DNA of 7,575 bases, from the NCBI GenBank assembly GCA_959018155.1, contig CAUEKH010000110.1, positions 1 to 7,575 on the forward strand, read 5' to 3'. The stretch comes from an uncultured Hungatella sp. (lineage in GTDB: Bacteria > Bacillota > Clostridia > Lachnospirales > Lachnospiraceae). Shown in pieces: positions 6,526 to 7,575 of this stretch (position 1 is the first letter of the stretch; the number at the start of each line of letters is the position of its first letter). The notes beneath the pieces are model-generated. The model searched no databases and was not told the DNA's origin. It saw nothing but the letters and a program-made list of their open reading frames with translations. A program made the translations under genes and the position numbers.

Positions 6526-7543
6526 CTCTGACTCCTCCCTTCTGTGCCTCATACGCTGCATTGACGGGCGCCTGGGGATGAAGGAGCCAGCACATGGCTT
6601 TATGGCCCTCTTCCGCCTGGAAAAATGGCGGAATCTCATCGCGGCAGATCTCCATGGCATAAGGGCATCTGTCGCAGAACGGACAACCGGCCGGTGGATG
6701 CAAAAGATCCGGCGGCGTTCCCTGAATCGGGAGGAGACGCTTCTTGCCTGCCTCATTTAGCTTTGGAATAGATTTTAACAACCCCATGGTGTAGGGGTGG
6801 AGCGGGCGGTAAAAAATATCGCGCTTGCTGCCCTCCTCCATGATCAGCCCGCCGTACATCACCAGAATCCGGCTGCACGCGTCGGCTACCACGCCCAAAT
6901 CGTGGGTGATCAGAATCGTGGACGTGTCCATTTTCTGATTCAGTTCCTTCATCAGTTTCAGAATCTGGGCCTGGATGGTGACATCGAGAGCGGTTGTCGG
7001 TTCATCTGCTATCAGCAGATCCGGTTCACAGGAAACCGCCATGGCAATCATGGCTCTCTGCCGCATACCGCCTGAAAATTCATGGGGATAATTGTCAATC
7101 CGGCGTTCCGGATCCGGGATACCGACCATTTTTAACATCGCAACAGCCTTCTCCCTCGCTTCTTTTTTTGACATTTTCTGGTGCTGCAAAATCACTTCCT
7201 TCAGCTGGTCTCCGATCGTAAAAACCGGATCCAGAGAAGTCATGGGGTCCTGGAAAATCATCGCGATCTCATTTCCCTTGATTTTTCGCATTTCCCTGGC
7301 TTTTTTCTTCAGCAAGTCCTCACCTTTAAAGAGGATTTCCCCCTCTGTCACCTTTCCGGGGTTGGATAAAAGCCCCATAACAGACAGAGAGGTAACACTT
7401 TTTCCGCTTCCCGATTCACCGACAATGCCGATAAACTCCCCTTTGTCCACAGTGAAACTGATTCCGCGGATGGCCTTTACTTCTCCGAGATGGGTGAAAA
7501 AGGAGGTGTGCAGATTTTTAACTTCAAGTATTTTTTCAGACAT
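6518..7543 (-). CDS. oppD: Oligopeptide/dipeptide ABC transporter ATP-binding protein, OppD-like, 341 aa
   Basis: This is the first ATPase subunit of the importer, partner of the OppF-like protein. It starts at ATG 7543 with an RBS (GAGGAG, 7552-7557) 8 bases upstream. Motifs: Walker A GESGSGKS (42-49, Lys48), Q-loop Gln98 in [11 protein letters not shown], signature FSGGMRQR (156-163, the OppD/DppD form with Met), Walker B LLIADE (176-181), D-loop ALDV and H-loop His214. The C-terminal oligo_HPY region includes [15 protein letters not shown] (246-260). It is followed by a cysteine cluster, Cys287, 290, 293 and 300, plus Cys318, which in DppD homologues is reported to hold an iron-sulphur cluster. 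Its stop overlaps the next gene's GTG start by 8 bases, so the two are probably translationally coupled. Both ATPases appear intact. Confidence 0.93.
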   Translation of the reverse strand: MSEKILEVKNLHTSFFTHLGEVKAIRGISFTVDKGEFIGIVGESGSGKSVTSLSVMGLLSNPGKVTEGEILFKGEDLLKKKAREMRKIKGNEIAMIFQDPMTSLDPVFTIGDQLKEVILQHQKMSKKEAREKAVAMLKMVGIPDPERRIDNYPHEFSGGMRQRAMIAMAVSCEPDLLIADEPTTALDVTIQAQILKLMKELNQKMDTSTILITHDLGVVADACSRILVMYGGLIMEEGSKRDIFYRPLHPYTMGLLKSIPKLNEAGKKRLLPIQGTPPDLLHPPAGCPFCDRCPYAMEICRDEIPPFFQAEEGHKAMCWLLHPQAPVNAAYEAQKGGVRGE

Positions 7544-7559
7544 GGATTTCTCTCCTCTC

Positions 7560-7575
7560 TCACTTTCTCTGTCTC
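7560..7575 (-). CDS. Possible last codons of an OppC-like permease (5' part beyond the window)
   Basis: On the minus strand a frame entering from the right edge reads Arg-Gln-Arg-Lys and then TGA (7562-7560), 16 bases before the OppD-like start. Permease C-termini of this family often end in a basic 'DPR-x-(R/K)' tail, and a permease is the expected upstream neighbour. Only four codons are visible, so this is a guess from position. Confidence 0.3.

Noticed and set aside
6526..6756. 77-residue upstream extension of the OppF-like gene
   Set aside because: It lies wholly inside the OppD-like gene in another frame, is Arg-rich, and matches no ABC ATPase N-terminus. GTG 6525 with its RBS gives the normal family length.
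1..7575. CRISPR arrays, tRNA/rRNA genes, riboswitches, insertion sequences
   Set aside because: No spaced direct repeats, cloverleaf-like sequence, known aptamer signature or transposase-like frame was found by eye on either strand.

Overview
The window looks like a piece of a Clostridia genome, most likely Lachnospiraceae or a close relative. The evidence is strong AGGAGG-type ribosome binding sites, two GTG starts, a secreted protein with choline-binding-type cell-wall repeats and an Ala-Ser-Pro-Ser-Asp-rich N-terminus, and a lipoprotein-type solute receptor. It divides into two parts that differ in base composition. The left 2.4 kb is AT-rich (a sampled row is about 38% G+C), while the right 5 kb is clearly richer in G+C (a sampled row is about 63%).

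Left part (1-2405). A large secreted surface protein, cut by the left edge, is read leftward from 1879. A 106-residue XRE-type helix-turn-helix regulator (2032-2352) is read rightward. They diverge from a 152-base spacer that holds a near-consensus sigma-A promoter for the surface gene and three copies of an ATCG-N6-CG dyad. Two of the dyads touch that promoter. The simplest model is that the small regulator controls itself and the surface protein. A 14-bp hairpin follows the regulator, and a short coding remnant that resembles an ATPase C-terminus overlaps it.

Right part (2494-7575). One leftward operon carries, in transcription order: the probable last codons of a permease at the right edge, two oligopeptide/dipeptide-type ABC ATPases (OppD-like and OppF-like), a family 5 solute-binding lipoprotein, an unrecognised 147-residue protein, and an HpcH/HpaI-type class II aldolase. 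Gaps are short or negative, and the aldolase RBS overlaps the upstream stop codon. The layout suggests uptake of a peptide or other small solute, with a cytoplasmic aldolase acting on it or on a breakdown product. The permease genes should lie just beyond 7575.

No RNA genes, CRISPR arrays or intact mobile elements were seen.
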